Source: Anaerolineaceae bacterium | GTDB taxonomy: Bacteria > Chloroflexota > Anaerolineae > Anaerolineales > Anaerolineaceae | Length of the DNA stretch: 10,360 nt | Direction of reading: 5' to 3' | Assembly: GCA_030620065.1 (NCBI GenBank) | Contig: JAUXFJ010000032.1 | Coordinates: 1-10,360, forward strand | Shown: in pieces, positions 1 through 6,700 of the stretch | Position numbering within the stretch: position 1 is the first letter of the stretch | How the letters are laid out: each line of letters opens with the position of its first letter | Made by a program: the position numbers and the translations under genes | The notes under the pieces: generated by a model | Told to the model about the DNA's origin: nothing | The model's input: only the letters and a program-made list of their open reading frames with translations | Database searches by the model: none

Positions 1-524
1 GCGTTGGCCATGCCCACAATGATGACGATTGCAATTGGAATATATAGAGATCCAATATTGATCACTTCTTCAGCGGTCGGCCAATAGAGCTGCGGGACTT
101 TTAGCACATATTGAAGCGCAAAGGCAATTCCTGCTGCCATAATGAGCTGAAGGATTAATTTGGTGCGAGCCCGCATTCCCAAACCACGTCTTGGGCCACG
201 AATACCTTCCCAGTCATCTATCGCTCCGAGAATGGCAAAGCCCCACATTGTTAATAGAGGAAGTGCAACGGAACTCCCCAAGATATCGTAACCCAATAGT
301 GAAACCGCATTTAGTAAAACTGTTAATAATGTCACAGGCAGGAGTATCATGAATCCACCCATTGTTGGTGTTCCCATCTTGAGCCTATGGGTTTCCGGAC
401 CATCCATGCGAATGATCTTGCCAATGCGCCATTTCAGGAGCAGGCGGATCAATGGATCCCCCCAAATGACTGTCATCATGAAGCTAAGCCCGCTAATTGC
501 GATTGCGATAGAATTGCCGTCCAT
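1..524 (-). CDS. mraY: MraY, phospho-MurNAc-pentapeptide transferase (N-terminal part, cut by window edge)
   Basis: This integral membrane enzyme transfers phospho-MurNAc-pentapeptide from UDP to undecaprenyl phosphate, making lipid I on the inner face of the membrane. The 174 complete codons visible show family hallmarks: a first hydrophobic helix, H46 followed by GTPTMGG at 51-57, the Mg-binding Asp pair in AILGAIDDW (D103, D104), and RRGLGMRARTKL near 112-123, which resembles the usual GLSAR-KL loop. The visible part stops at GMAN, just where the family normally continues into NLTDGLDGL, so roughly half the protein lies outside the window. The ATG at 524-522 shares one base with the murF stop (TGATG). 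A GGAGG ribosome site about 10 nt upstream, plus AAGGG closer in, supports this start. It is the last dcw gene visible here. Confidence 0.96.
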   Translation of the reverse strand, partial: MDGNSIAIAISGLSFMMTVIWGDPLIRLLLKWRIGKIIRMDGPETHRLKMGTPTMGGFMILLPVTLLTVLLNAVSLLGYDILGSSVALPLLTMWGFAILGAIDDWEGIRGPRRGLGMRARTKLILQLIMAAGIAFALQYVLKVPQLYWPTAEEVINIGSLYIPIAIVIIVGMAN

Positions 525-1957
525 CAATTCCCTTCCTCCAAGATGGATACGATCTTATCCATTTGCATGCTGCGAGAGCCTTTGATTAATGCGATATCAC
601 CTTCTTTGAGGGTAGAGCGCAGGTATTCCGCTGCGTGAGTCGCATCTGCAAACCAATGTATCTTGTCAGCAAGAAAGCCAGTTGAGATAGCTGCTTTGGC
701 TGTGATCTTGCTTCGCTCACCAACTAACACAATTTCATCGGCAATTTCTGCTGCCCTAATCCCAACCATCACGTGCCCTTGATGTTCATACTGACCTAAT
801 TCGAGCATATCTCCTAATACTGCGATTTTATGGCCCTCCAGATCGTGTAGGAGATTCAAGGCAGCCAGCGTTGAAGGCGGTGAAGCATTGTATGTATCAT
901 CGAGGAGTAAAGCACCGCTGGCGGTTTTCACTGTTGAAAGGCGTAATTGAACTTTGCTTTCTCGCAGCGCGTAAACAATCTCTTCCCAATTCATACCCTC
1001 TGATAGGGCAACGGCAGACGCTCGTAATAAAGTGTATACAGAATGTCTGCCAATGAGAGGAGCCTTTATGTAAAGCGTTTCTCCTTGGTAGTGAAGCCGA
1101 CAGCGGATACCTTTCAGGCCAAGGCCTGTAACTTCGTCTGCCCATAAGTCGGCTTCTGGGGATAAACCGTAATAGAAAATACCTGCTTCTGTTTGTGAAC
1201 CCATTGTCTTTACCCAGGGATCGTCAATCTTGAGGATCGCAATACCTTGCGGGGCAGGTGGTAGGGCTTTAACAAGCTCAGCCTTACCTTTTGCAATGAC
1301 TTCTTGAGAGCCTGCACGTTCTGCATGTACTGTGCCGATGTTTGTAATTACGCCCACCTGTGGTTTTGCAATATCACAGAGCAGTTTGATCTCACCGGGC
1401 ACATAAAAGCCCATTTCCAGCACGGCGATCTCATGTTCCGGACGTAATTTAAGTAAGGTCAAGGGCAGACCAATTTCGTTATTCATGTTCCCTGCGCTTT
1501 TTAATGTAACAAAGCGTCTTGAGAGTACTGATGCGGTCAATTCCTTAGTTGAGGATTTTCCCACGCTGCCCGTGATGCCAATCACGCGGAGATCAAATTT
1601 ATCTCGCCAGTAAGAAGCTACTGATTGCAATGCTGTTAAAGCATCATCGACAAGCAGACAGAAGGGGGGGGTAGGCAGCTGAGCTGATGGATCAATTTTG
1701 CCCTTGCGTAAGTCCAAAATTGTATGATCAGAAGGCATTTCTCGATCTATAAGGGAGAATTGAGCGCCATTAGCAAATGCTGAACTGATGAAATCGTGTC
1801 CGTTGGCATGTTCGCCAGGTAAGGCAACAAACAGGCTGTTTGGCGTTGCCTGCCTAGAATCGATGACAAATTCTGAAATAGGAGAATCTGCATTCCAAGA
1901 ATTTTCACCAGCTATTGCGATGAGGGCATCGTTCAGGTTCAACATGTTCAATTCCAA
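524..1957 (-). CDS. murF: MurF, UDP-MurNAc-tripeptide--D-Ala-D-Ala ligase
   Basis: This cytoplasmic ATP-dependent ligase adds D-Ala-D-Ala to the UDP-MurNAc tripeptide, completing the pentapeptide used by MraY. The 477 residues show the three Mur-ligase domains: an N-terminal UDP-substrate domain (about 1-115, with DSR at 33-35), the central ATPase with P-loop GITGSVGKSST at 127-137, and the C-terminal domain with LLDDTYNASP near 351-360. K225 in IAKGKAEL fits the carbamylated lysine of the family. The central-domain GRHNxxN motif reads GRHSVYT (303-309), so both asparagines are replaced. The longest frame starts at a TTG (1957). An ATG at 1945, giving 473 residues beginning MLNLNDALIAIAG, is an equally good or better start because neither site has a strong Shine-Dalgarno. 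The gene lies 11 nt after the ftsI stop. A C8 run in the coding strand (1664-1671) keeps frame. Confidence 0.95.
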   Translation of the reverse strand: MELNMLNLNDALIAIAGENSWNADSPISEFVIDSRQATPNSLFVALPGEHANGHDFISSAFANGAQFSLIDREMPSDHTILDLRKGKIDPSAQLPTPPFCLLVDDALTALQSVASYWRDKFDLRVIGITGSVGKSSTKELTASVLSRRFVTLKSAGNMNNEIGLPLTLLKLRPEHEIAVLEMGFYVPGEIKLLCDIAKPQVGVITNIGTVHAERAGSQEVIAKGKAELVKALPPAPQGIAILKIDDPWVKTMGSQTEAGIFYYGLSPEADLWADEVTGLGLKGIRCRLHYQGETLYIKAPLIGRHSVYTLLRASAVALSEGMNWEEIVYALRESKVQLRLSTVKTASGALLLDDTYNASPPSTLAALNLLHDLEGHKIAVLGDMLELGQYEHQGHVMVGIRAAEIADEIVLVGERSKITAKAAISTGFLADKIHWFADATHAAEYLRSTLKEGDIALIKGSRSMQMDKIVSILEEGN

Positions 1958-1968
1958 TTGCTCTAAAT

Positions 1969-3741
1969 TTACTTTGCTGTTAAATTCTGCCTGACTGCAT
2001 CAGGTGGAATATCTAATAGAATAACTAGGTTTTGGACGATTTCTTGAAAAACTGGTGCGGCGACATCGGCACCCCAAATGGAGATACTTGGTTTTTCTAG
2101 CCAGATGTACACCAAGAATTGAGGGTCATCTGTTGGACCCCAACCGACAAAGGATGTATTGGTTGTCTCATTGGTGTATCCAAATTCTGTTGGGATCTCA
2201 GCAGTACCGGTTTTTCCTGCGATTTTGTAGCCATCGACCAGGGCGCTTGAGGATTCCTCTTGTAAGGATACTGCTAGCATACGGGTGATAGTTTCAGCTG
2301 TCTCCGCTTTGATCGGTGTGCCAACGACGACTGGATTGATCTCATATTGATGGTTGTTGATGATCATGCTTTTCACAATGTGTGGCGCCATCATCTTGCC
2401 TTCATTTGCCAGTGCTGATATTGCCATCACCATTTGTATTGGTGTCGCGGCAACGCCTTGTCCAAATGAGTTTGTTCCAAGGTCTACTTCAAACCATTGA
2501 TTATCTCCAGGAACCCGTAAAGGCCAATGGATCTCACCTGCCACATCGATGCCAGTATTTCGATTAAAACCAAAATCTTCAAGATACCTGTAAAAGTCCT
2601 TTGCACCTAATTCTGTTGCAATCCAAGCCAAACACACGTTCAAAGAGTGTTGCATACAACCGATCATGTCTTGATCACCCCAAGCACCGCCATTCCAGTT
2701 GTAAATGTAGCTGCCACCGACTTCGATATAACCCGGGTCATAAAAAGGCGTATCGGGTTCTACAATGCCTTTATCGAGAGCTGCTGCCATGGTAATGACC
2801 TTAAACACCGATCCAGGTTCGTATGACTTGCTCACGGCGCGATTAAATGGAGTTGGTTTGGGGAAAATCTCGTCATACTCCCAATATTTATTTGGATCGA
2901 GGCGGGGTGTGGTTGCCATGGCAAGGATCGCACCATCCCGAGGATCAGAGATGATGATCGTGCCGGCTTCAGCACCTGACCATTTTACTGAATTTTCCAA
3001 CACGGTTTCAGCCATTGCCTGAACTTCCCTATCGATGGTCAAGACAAGGCTGGCACCGGCAGGTATTTCTGGTAAGGCTTCAACTAGTTGAGGATCAGAT
3101 GCCATAAATATCTCTTTTGGTGTCCCTGTCAGGAGATCGTTATAGGCTTCTTCAACTCCAAAGAAACCATGGCCTTCCTTGCGGTCCAAGAATCCAAAAA
3201 AGCCAATCAGGTTTGAGGCTAAGTCTCCCTCTGGGTAGCTGCGTTTTGTATGTGCGTTCCAGACCAAACCGGCCAAGCTTGGGCGCACTTCATTCTTTTG
3301 TTTTGGTCGATTTGCATATTCTTCCTTTAAAATGTTGAGCTGTTCAATCTTGTCACTAGATACGAAATCAGCTAAAACGATATAATAACGAGCGTTTTCT
3401 CCAGGAAGGTTTCTAGCATAAACAAGTGTTTCTTTGTAGTCAAGTCCAAGGATAGTTGTTGTTACCGTCGCAATTGTTTCCGGGTCAACAATCTGGAAGA
3501 GATCAAGACCAACCTCATAGGTTGTTTCATTGCCAGCCAAGAGATACCCATTGCAGTCATAAATATTACCGCGAGAGGGGTAGATAGTTTCTTTTACACC
3601 GGCATATAACTCACTCTGAGCCATGATATCTTTTGCCCCTGGGATGTTCTGGATGCGTACCATTTGGATGATTACGCCAAGCGCGACCAATGCACAAATC
3701 ATACTGAGAATGAGGTAGCGAGTCCAGAATGGGGGTTTCAT
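1969..3741 (-). CDS. ftsI: FtsI/PBP2-type class B penicillin-binding protein (septal transpeptidase)
   Basis: This is a monofunctional DD-transpeptidase that cross-links peptidoglycan, at the septum if it acts like its dcw-cluster relatives. The 590-residue protein has a short cytoplasmic start, one transmembrane anchor (about 8-27), a PBP dimerisation domain beginning at SRGNIYDCNGYLLAG (56-70), and a transpeptidase domain from about 255. All three catalytic motifs are present: SVFK (S311 nucleophile, K314), SLN (366-368) and KTG (510-512). The length matches E. coli FtsI and there is no C-terminal PASTA repeat. The ATG overlaps the ftsL stop as ATGA (3741-3738), and AAGGTGAG lies just upstream as ribosome site. 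Its position directly after the ftsL-like gene in the division cluster argues for FtsI rather than an elongation PBP. Confidence 0.95.
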   Translation of the reverse strand: MKPPFWTRYLILSMICALVALGVIIQMVRIQNIPGAKDIMAQSELYAGVKETIYPSRGNIYDCNGYLLAGNETTYEVGLDLFQIVDPETIATVTTTILGLDYKETLVYARNLPGENARYYIVLADFVSSDKIEQLNILKEEYANRPKQKNEVRPSLAGLVWNAHTKRSYPEGDLASNLIGFFGFLDRKEGHGFFGVEEAYNDLLTGTPKEIFMASDPQLVEALPEIPAGASLVLTIDREVQAMAETVLENSVKWSGAEAGTIIISDPRDGAILAMATTPRLDPNKYWEYDEIFPKPTPFNRAVSKSYEPGSVFKVITMAAALDKGIVEPDTPFYDPGYIEVGGSYIYNWNGGAWGDQDMIGCMQHSLNVCLAWIATELGAKDFYRYLEDFGFNRNTGIDVAGEIHWPLRVPGDNQWFEVDLGTNSFGQGVAATPIQMVMAISALANEGKMMAPHIVKSMIINNHQYEINPVVVGTPIKAETAETITRMLAVSLQEESSSALVDGYKIAGKTGTAEIPTEFGYTNETTNTSFVGWGPTDDPQFLVYIWLEKPSISIWGADVAAPVFQEIVQNLVILLDIPPDAVRQNLTAK

Positions 3742-4223
3742 GGACTCACCTTGATATCAATATTAATTGGTTTGTCTGGTGCTGCCCAAATGTTATCCAC
3801 GAACCAATCCCATAGGGAGGTTGTGTACTGTGGTTGAAGGAGCGGCTTTTCGACCATATTTGCATTTGGTGGGGGCGCAAGGACAACACTAGAGCGGGTT
3901 TGGTAGCCAGGAACTTTAATGTAAAGGGCTGAGTTCGGGTCCATTTGATGAAGATTAGTGTCTTTAACGCGTGAGTGCATCTGTTCTGCCGAGGTGATGG
4001 ATGCCAGTTGAGTCGCGAGGTCATTGATCTCGCGTTTTAAGACACCTATACGGTTTTCCATTGCCTGAATCTGGCGTCCAGCTGCGGCTGCTCGACCACT
4101 AATATTGAGATAAACACCTGCAACAAATGAAATGAGGACTAAACCAAGTAGAAACAGACCGATCCATTGAAGTTGGACCCGCCAAGGAGCTTGTCGATAA
4201 GCTTGTAAGAGATGGTTCTTCAT
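3738..4223 (-). CDS. ftsL: FtsL-like bitopic membrane protein of the divisome
   Basis: The 161-residue protein has FtsL architecture: a basic cytoplasmic segment (1-17), one transmembrane helix (about 18-40) and an outward-facing helical stretch (about 44-80) with spaced hydrophobics suited to a coiled coil. FtsL proteins form a complex with DivIC/FtsB and help recruit and activate FtsW-FtsI. Sequence conservation in this family is very low, so the call rests on topology, size and the diagnostic place between rsmH and ftsI. It is longer than typical FtsL (around 100-120 residues). The extra tail (about 95-161) contains a proline-rich patch, APPPNANMVEKP, and a tryptophan-rich patch, LWDWFVDNIW, that I do not recognise. 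Start ATG at 4223 has AAGGA about 8 nt upstream. The stop overlaps the ftsI start. Confidence 0.8.
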   Translation of the reverse strand: MKNHLLQAYRQAPWRVQLQWIGLFLLGLVLISFVAGVYLNISGRAAAAGRQIQAMENRIGVLKREINDLATQLASITSAEQMHSRVKDTNLHQMDPNSALYIKVPGYQTRSSVVLAPPPNANMVEKPLLQPQYTTSLWDWFVDNIWAAPDKPINIDIKVSP

Positions 4224-4252
4224 AGTCAGAGTCCTTGCAAATCTTATGCCGC

Positions 4253-5200
4253 TTATAATTTCTGCGCCACACGTAAACGTGCACTACGTGCTCTAGGATT
4301 GGAAAATGCCTCTTCATCCGACGGGCGGATTGGATGCGGCGTAAGAATTTTTAGGCTTGCCACGTGCTGACAAGTACAAATCGGTTGTTCGGGTGGACAA
4401 ATGCAATTACGGCTTTCATATCTAAAGAACGATTTTACGATACGATCTTCCAATGAATGGAAGGCAATAATGGCAATCCTGCCACCGGGAATTAAATATT
4501 TAATTAGTTTTGGTAACGCCTCTTCAAGCGTACTTAGTTCTTGATTTACAGCGATCCTTAGAGCTTGGAAGGTACGGGTTGAAGGATCAATCCTACCGCG
4601 CTTATTGCCAATAACTTTACGTACCAATGCAGCCAGTTCTTCTGTACGATGTATGGGCCTGGCTTTCATGATCGCTGATGCTATTCGGCGTGAAAACCTT
4701 TCTTCTCCGTAGCGCCAGATGATGTCTGATAGTTCTGCTTCGGTACAATTATTTATAAGATCAGCGGCCGATCTTCCTGTTTCAGGGTCAAAGCGCATAT
4801 CAAGAGGTCCTTCCTTTTGAAAAGAGAAACCTCTTTGCGGCTGATCAATTTGCATAGATGAAACACCCAAGTCCAAGATAATACCGTCGACGCCTTTCCA
4901 TCCGAGGGAAGAGGCTATTTCAGTTGCTTGAGCGTAGGATGCTTTACGGATTAGCGCTCGTGTTCCAAATTTGGCAAGCCGTCTTTGCGCAATTTTCAAC
5001 GCTTCGGTGTCCAGATCAAGCCCGAGCAACTTACCCTTGGGCGCGCTGGCTTCTAAAATGCCTTGAGCATGACCACCGGCTCCCAGTGTGCCATCAATGT
5101 AAACACGCGAACTGGTCGGTGCAAGGATATTCATAATCTCTTGGTAAAGTACGGGTAGGTGAGGGGGTTGCTCCTCCAAACCTGAACTGTCTACTTTCAT
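4253..5200 (-). CDS. rsmH: RsmH (MraW), 16S rRNA C1402 N4-methyltransferase
   Basis: This SAM-dependent enzyme methylates N4 of cytidine 1402 in 16S rRNA, at the ribosomal P site. At 315 residues it has normal length and the expected signatures: HLPVLYQEIM (14-23), the SAM-binding loop DGTLGAGGHAQGIL (36-49), the acidic GLDLD (60-64), DGIILDLGVSSMQID (105-119), RGFSF followed by PLDMRFD (123-138), and IAFHSLEDRIVK (245-256). Four cysteines in two CxC pairs (266/268 and 275/277) sit in the C-terminal part, a pattern seen in many relatives. The ATG overlaps the mraZ stop as ATGA (5200-5197). No convincing Shine-Dalgarno precedes it, so translational coupling to mraZ is likely. Twenty-nine bases separate it from the ftsL-like gene. 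Confidence 0.97.
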   Translation of the reverse strand: MKVDSSGLEEQPPHLPVLYQEIMNILAPTSSRVYIDGTLGAGGHAQGILEASAPKGKLLGLDLDTEALKIAQRRLAKFGTRALIRKASYAQATEIASSLGWKGVDGIILDLGVSSMQIDQPQRGFSFQKEGPLDMRFDPETGRSAADLINNCTEAELSDIIWRYGEERFSRRIASAIMKARPIHRTEELAALVRKVIGNKRGRIDPSTRTFQALRIAVNQELSTLEEALPKLIKYLIPGGRIAIIAFHSLEDRIVKSFFRYESRNCICPPEQPICTCQHVASLKILTPHPIRPSDEEAFSNPRARSARLRVAQKL

Positions 5201-5634
5201 AATGTAGAAAGGTCCAAAGTGTTGAAACGTTGAGCGTTTGCTTCCGGGTCGCTCATCATGGCGAGTTGCTTTATCCAGGTCTCAGGAGACCATAGTTCAA
5301 AGTTAGGACCAACTCCAACGACCACAACCTCTGAGGTGAGATTGGCGGCTTGCTTTAGAAATGAAGGAAGCAGGATGCGACCTGCACTGTCAAATTCGAA
5401 CCAACCAGCGTTTGAATAAATGAAACGACGTAAAAAGCGACTGTCAGTATCTGTTATGCTCATCTTACGCACGCGGTCGGAAATTTGATCAAAAAGGTCT
5501 TTGGGCATGGCCATAAGATTACCGTCAAAGCCTTTCATGAGGTAAATACCATCAGACAAATCCTCTCTAAAAAGGGAGGGGATAGTCAGGCGACCTGTTG
5601 TATCGATGGTGTGTTCATATTGGCCGAAGAACAT
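5197..5634 (-). CDS. mraZ: MraZ, transcriptional regulator of the dcw operon
   Basis: MraZ is an AbrB/SpoVT-fold DNA-binding protein that controls its own division and cell-wall operon, as shown in E. coli and Mycoplasma. The 145 residues contain the two tandem half-domains with the DxxGR signature: DTTGRLTIPS (11-20) and DSAGRILLPS (82-91). The start FFGQYEHTID is typical. It is the first gene of the minus-strand operon, with AGGAG about 11 nt upstream of the ATG. Just upstream is a promoter with a perfect -10 box, followed by GTGGR repeats that resemble known MraZ operator repeats, so autoregulation is the natural reading. It overlaps rsmH by 4 nt. Confidence 0.97.
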   Translation of the reverse strand: MFFGQYEHTIDTTGRLTIPSLFREDLSDGIYLMKGFDGNLMAMPKDLFDQISDRVRKMSITDTDSRFLRRFIYSNAGWFEFDSAGRILLPSFLKQAANLTSEVVVVGVGPNFELWSPETWIKQLAMMSDPEANAQRFNTLDLSTL

Positions 5635-5663
5635 AAGTTCTAATGCTCCTGATATGAATGGAA

Positions 5664-5681
5664 CGTCGGTTTTATCCGACG
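5664..5681 (-). promoter_or_regulatory. Small hairpin in the mraZ 5' leader
   Basis: Read on the minus strand, CGTCGG-ATAAAA-CCGACG is a perfect 6-bp inverted repeat with a 6-nt loop. It lies between the putative MraZ repeats and the mraZ ribosome site. No T-run follows on either strand, so it does not look like a terminator. It could be an mRNA structure or a palindromic protein site. Confidence 0.4.
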
Positions 5682-5682
5682 C

Positions 5683-5708
5683 TCCGCTGGCGACCCACTT
5701 TGCTCCAC
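5683..5708 (-). promoter_or_regulatory. Putative MraZ operator (GTGGR direct repeats)
   Basis: On the minus strand GTGGA (5708-5704) and GTGGG (5698-5694) are spaced exactly 10 bp apart. A degenerate third copy, GCGGA (5687-5683), follows 11 bp on. MraZ of E. coli and Mycoplasma binds direct repeats of TGGG- or GTGG-type pentamers about one helical turn apart, upstream of mraZ. The repeats begin about 16 bp downstream of the predicted transcription start, a place where binding would block initiation or early elongation. The match is by eye. Confidence 0.6.
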
Positions 5709-5729
5709 AATCTTACACTTATAAACACA

Positions 5730-5758
5730 ATTATATGGTATTAGGAGATTAAATGCAA
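5730..5758 (-). promoter_or_regulatory. Sigma70-type promoter of the mraZ/dcw operon
   Basis: On the minus strand there is a perfect -10 box TATAAT (5735-5730), a 17-bp spacer and a weak -35 box TTGCAT (5758-5753, three of six consensus bases). The predicted start is near 5723, giving a leader of about 89 nt before the mraZ ATG. A further GTGGG lies upstream of the -35 box, at 5770-5766. Confidence 0.7.
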
Positions 5759-5933
5759 GGGGATTCCCACTGGAATTGAGTATTTTAAGATTCCAAATAT
5801 AACTCCTTATTTATCCATCTTTTTTGAATAAACTCTTGTTTCTTGCAGAATACCCGGTAGCTTGCTGCAGAGATAGGGATTTGACAGCTTATTTGGTGAG
5901 CCTCATTTCCTTAATAAAACCTATTGATTCGGG

Positions 5934-5962
5934 TTGACATCCCAATATGAAGCCGTTATAAT
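5934..5962 (+). promoter_or_regulatory. Consensus sigma70-type promoter of rplU-rpmA-rpmE
   Basis: TTGACA (5934-5939) and TATAAT (5957-5962) are separated by exactly 17 bp, the full consensus. The predicted start is near 5969, about 107 nt before the rplU ATG. This strength fits a ribosomal protein operon. Confidence 0.88.
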
Positions 5963-5972
5963 ACAGTGCACT

Positions 5973-5999
5973 TGCCCCGGCAGGAATTGTGCTGGGGTA
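5973..5999 (+). promoter_or_regulatory. Strong hairpin at the 5' end of the rplU leader (candidate L21-type leader element)
   Basis: CCCCGGCA (5975-5982) pairs with TGCTGGGG (5990-5997) around the 7-nt loop GGAATTG, with one G-U pair. G5974-U5998 and U5973-A5999 extend the stem to 10 bp. It starts only a few bases after the predicted transcription start and is followed by about 75 nt of leader, so it is not a terminator for the upstream side. Autoregulatory leaders upstream of rplU are known in Firmicutes. Whether this one belongs to that family I cannot say. Confidence 0.55.
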
Positions 6000-6075
6000 T
6001 ATATATGTGCCCAACTTTCCCGCATTCTGGCGGTATCACGCGAGTTTTGCGGTTAAGTGAAGATTGGAGATAATA

Positions 6076-6393
6076 ATGAAATATGTAATTGTTGAAGCGG
6101 GTGGTAAACAATATAAAGCCGTCGAAGGCGGAGTAATCACTGTTGATCTTCTGCCGAAAGAAGTAGGCGATGCAGTAACGCTCGAGGATGTACTGCTTGC
6201 TGTTGACGGTAAAAAAGTTGTTGTTGGTACCCCAACTATTAAAGGCGCAAAAGTTCAGACAAAAGTACTTGAACATTATAAAGGTCGCAAGATCCTGGTT
6301 TTTAAGTATAAAGCACGCCAAAATTATCGAATCAAAACAGGTCACCGGCAGAGATATACGCGTCTGCAGGTTGAAACTATAAGTGTGGAGTAG
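6076..6393 (+). CDS. rplU: Ribosomal protein L21
   Basis: L21 (bL21) is a 23S rRNA-binding protein of the large subunit. The product is 105 residues, close to the usual 103, and begins [14 protein letters not shown], the canonical family start. The conserved basic C-terminal region reads [19 protein letters not shown]. The ATG at 6076 is chosen over an in-frame TTG at 6064 because GGAGA (6066-6070) sits 5 nt upstream of it as ribosome site and overlaps the TTG. It is the first gene of the rightward operon, after a full-consensus promoter and a structured leader, and is followed 5 nt later by rpmA, the near-universal neighbour. Confidence 0.97.
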   Translation: MKYVIVEAGGKQYKAVEGGVITVDLLPKEVGDAVTLEDVLLAVDGKKVVVGTPTIKGAKVQTKVLEHYKGRKILVFKYKARQNYRIKTGHRQRYTRLQVETISVE

Positions 6394-6398
6394 GAATT

Positions 6399-6659
6399 AT
6401 GGCTCATAAAAAAGGTGGCGGGTCATCCCGCAATGGTCGTGACAGCAAGTCGAAGCGACTTGGTGTCAAGAAGTTTGGCGGTGAACACGTGATAAGCGGT
6501 AACATTATTGTGCGACAGCGCGGTACAAAAATCCATCCAGGATGGAATGTTGGCTGTGGGCGTGATTATACGCTTTTTGCGACGATGGAGGGTTTTGTCA
6601 AATTTGAAACGATGCCTGGTGGACGCAAACGTGTGCATGTCGTTAAAGCAGCTGAATAA
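6399..6659 (+). CDS. rpmA: Ribosomal protein L27
   Basis: L27 (bL27) lies near the peptidyl-transferase centre, its N-terminal tail reaching the P-site tRNA. The 86 residues begin directly with [16 protein letters not shown], so the protein lacks the N-terminal extension that Firmicutes L27 carries and removes by proteolysis. The core [15 protein letters not shown] and the end with [13 protein letters not shown] are typical. The ribosome site GGAG...AGGA runs across the rplU stop, so translation is likely coupled. A 41-nt gap separates it from the L31 gene. In many bacteria obgE follows rpmA; here an L31 gene does. Confidence 0.97.
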   Translation: MAHKKGGGSSRNGRDSKSKRLGVKKFGGEHVISGNIIVRQRGTKIHPGWNVGCGRDYTLFATMEGFVKFETMPGGRKRVHVVKAAE

Positions 6660-6700
6660 GTTGCGTAGATACTATTAATGAAAGAGCTTACGGGTAAAAA

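Larger units (their letters stand above)
5635..6075. other. Divergent intergenic region between the dcw and ribosomal protein operons
   Basis: These 441 bp contain no gene I can support. They hold, from left to right, the mraZ ribosome site and leader hairpin, the GTGGR repeats, the leftward promoter, an AT-rich central section, the rightward promoter and the rplU leader. The central part (about 5760-5930) shows only short inverted repeats such as TGGAAT...ATTCCA (5771-5776 and 5789-5794) and an isolated TTGACA at 5881 with no -10 partner at proper spacing. Confidence 0.8.

Noticed and set aside
897..1145. Minus-strand open frame of 82 codons within murF in another frame
   Set aside because: It overlaps the conserved MurF coding sequence and looks like an alternative-frame shadow.
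2765..3022. Plus-strand open frame of 85 codons inside ftsI
   Set aside because: It is fully antisense to a conserved transpeptidase domain, with no ribosome site or recognisable family; a shadow frame.
5881..5886. A second TTGACA in the divergent intergenic region
   Set aside because: No -10-like hexamer occurs at 16-18 bp downstream.
6064..6075. TTG at 6064 as the rplU start, adding four residues
   Set aside because: The TTG overlaps the GGAGA ribosome site that serves the ATG at 6076, and the canonical L21 start [10 protein letters not shown] begins at that ATG.
5956..6345. Open frame of 129 codons on the minus strand across rplU and its leader
   Set aside because: It lies antisense to an unmistakable L21 gene and its product has the composition of a chance frame (many Phe, Asn and Cys) with no recognisable domain.
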